Shown piece after piece: positions 63,301 to 64,000 of a stretch of DNA of 64,000 nt (position 1 is the stretch's first letter; each line of letters begins with the position of its first letter). The DNA comes from Amblyornis subalaris. Taxonomy: Eukaryota > Chordata > Aves > Passeriformes > Ptilonorhynchidae. A model generated the notes under the pieces. It worked only from the letters and a program-made list of their open reading frames with translations. It was not told the DNA's origin and did not search any database. The DNA is taken from contig JACAXG010000013.1 in the NCBI GenBank assembly GCA_018881555.1, positions 7,044,191-7,108,190 on the forward strand. The letters are read 5' to 3'. The position numbers and the translations under genes are program-made.

Positions 63301-64000
63301 ACCCGAAGTTACCTTTAAGTGATCAACAAGAAGCTGTGAGGCTGCAACAGCTCTGTGGAAGATTCCTGCTATCACCCAGAGGAAGAAGGCATCATCCTCC
63401 TCCCCACTCCAGCCCTTGTTTTCAAGTCAAAGCTGATGTTGATTTTGAGCCATCCAACCTCTGCTTGTTCAGCAGCAGCTTCCAAGTGCTCGAGCACAGA
63501 GGTGCAGCTGTGCAGACGCCTTTGCTGCCATGTTCTTCCCTAACACAATTCTTTGTTCTTTAAAGCTACATTTTTAGTAAAGACAACAGAGTGAAAGACT
63601 AAAATTAAGCCATCTTCCAGTTTCTTCATTCNCTTCCTTAAGAAATCCAAACATTCATACAGACTAAATACACTAAATATAATAAAATCTGATAAATCTC
63701 CTTTTTAATTGCTAGCCAACATTCCTTGTTATGGTTAAAAACACATTTCCACCTTAGAAAAATACATTAAATTGTTGCAATTTGGAGCAATATTACCATT
63801 TCCAAACAACAGGAAAAGGAACAAAGTACCAACCAAACACAGAGTAATTTATTTTTTTTGCATGAAAATTACTTTTGTGCTCCTGCTGGCACTTGCAGTA
63901 GTTCAGAAACATTGAAGCTCTACAACATAAAATACATGAAAGCCCATGAGATCCTGCAGAGCTAAGAGAATTTTGTATTTACTTTGAAAATTTGTCAGAT
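60339..64000. other. Non-coding DNA with the densest masked-base cluster
   Basis: No gene, RNA or further repeat is supported up to the window end. Seven isolated N lie between 60769 and 60995, the tightest cluster in the window. The last 2.5 kb holds only two masked bases (62819, 63632). Confidence 0.5.

Noticed and set aside
1..64000. CRISPR array, prokaryotic operon, phage or endogenous retrovirus
   Set aside because: There are no regularly spaced repeats, no compact gene strings and no recognisable LTR pair or retroviral protein motif.

Overview
The window looks like ordinary non-coding nuclear DNA from a bird. The main evidence is a set of 5'-truncated CR1 LINE 3' ends, several ending in the avian CR1 tail (TTCTATGATTC or its complement). 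CR1 is the dominant interspersed repeat of bird genomes. There are no Alu, L1 or rodent-type SINEs. Base composition is AT-leaning with short GC-richer patches. Species cannot be fixed by eye; a passerine or another neoavian bird is plausible. I found no prokaryotic gene organisation, CRISPR array, insertion sequence, rRNA or convincing tRNA.

Layout. No protein-coding gene can be supported. The longest open stretches (about 150-180 codons) mostly begin at non-ATG codons, contain masked bases, overlap other open frames and show no domain I recognise. Nine CR1 pieces lie at about 2.6-3.0, 15.9-16.4, 23.1-23.3, 23.9-24.3, 28.3, 34.2, 37.9, 53.2 and 59.4-59.7 kb. Seven are on the minus strand and two on the plus strand. 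Together they make roughly 2.2 kb, near 3.5% of the window. A very old MIR-like SINE core may lie at about 23.6-23.7 kb. The rest is single-copy DNA with short microsatellites, AT-rich blocks and a few structure-prone tracts. The window is therefore either a gene-poor intergenic stretch or the inside of a large intron.

Two things stand out. First, about 100 isolated single N bases are very unevenly spread: dense at 2.0-13.4 kb and 42-63.6 kb, absent from 13.4 to 27.9 kb, and only four between 27.9 and 42 kb. They look like masked heterozygous or ambiguous positions, not assembly gaps. Second, several gene-free blocks (about 18.1-18.7, 23.5-23.8, 37.4-37.7, 49.2-49.5, 51.6-52.2 and 56.8-57.2 kb) look like conserved non-coding elements, but only an alignment can show this. 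A few splice-site pairs that could bound small exons are listed as weak candidates. I did not find a new biological system here.
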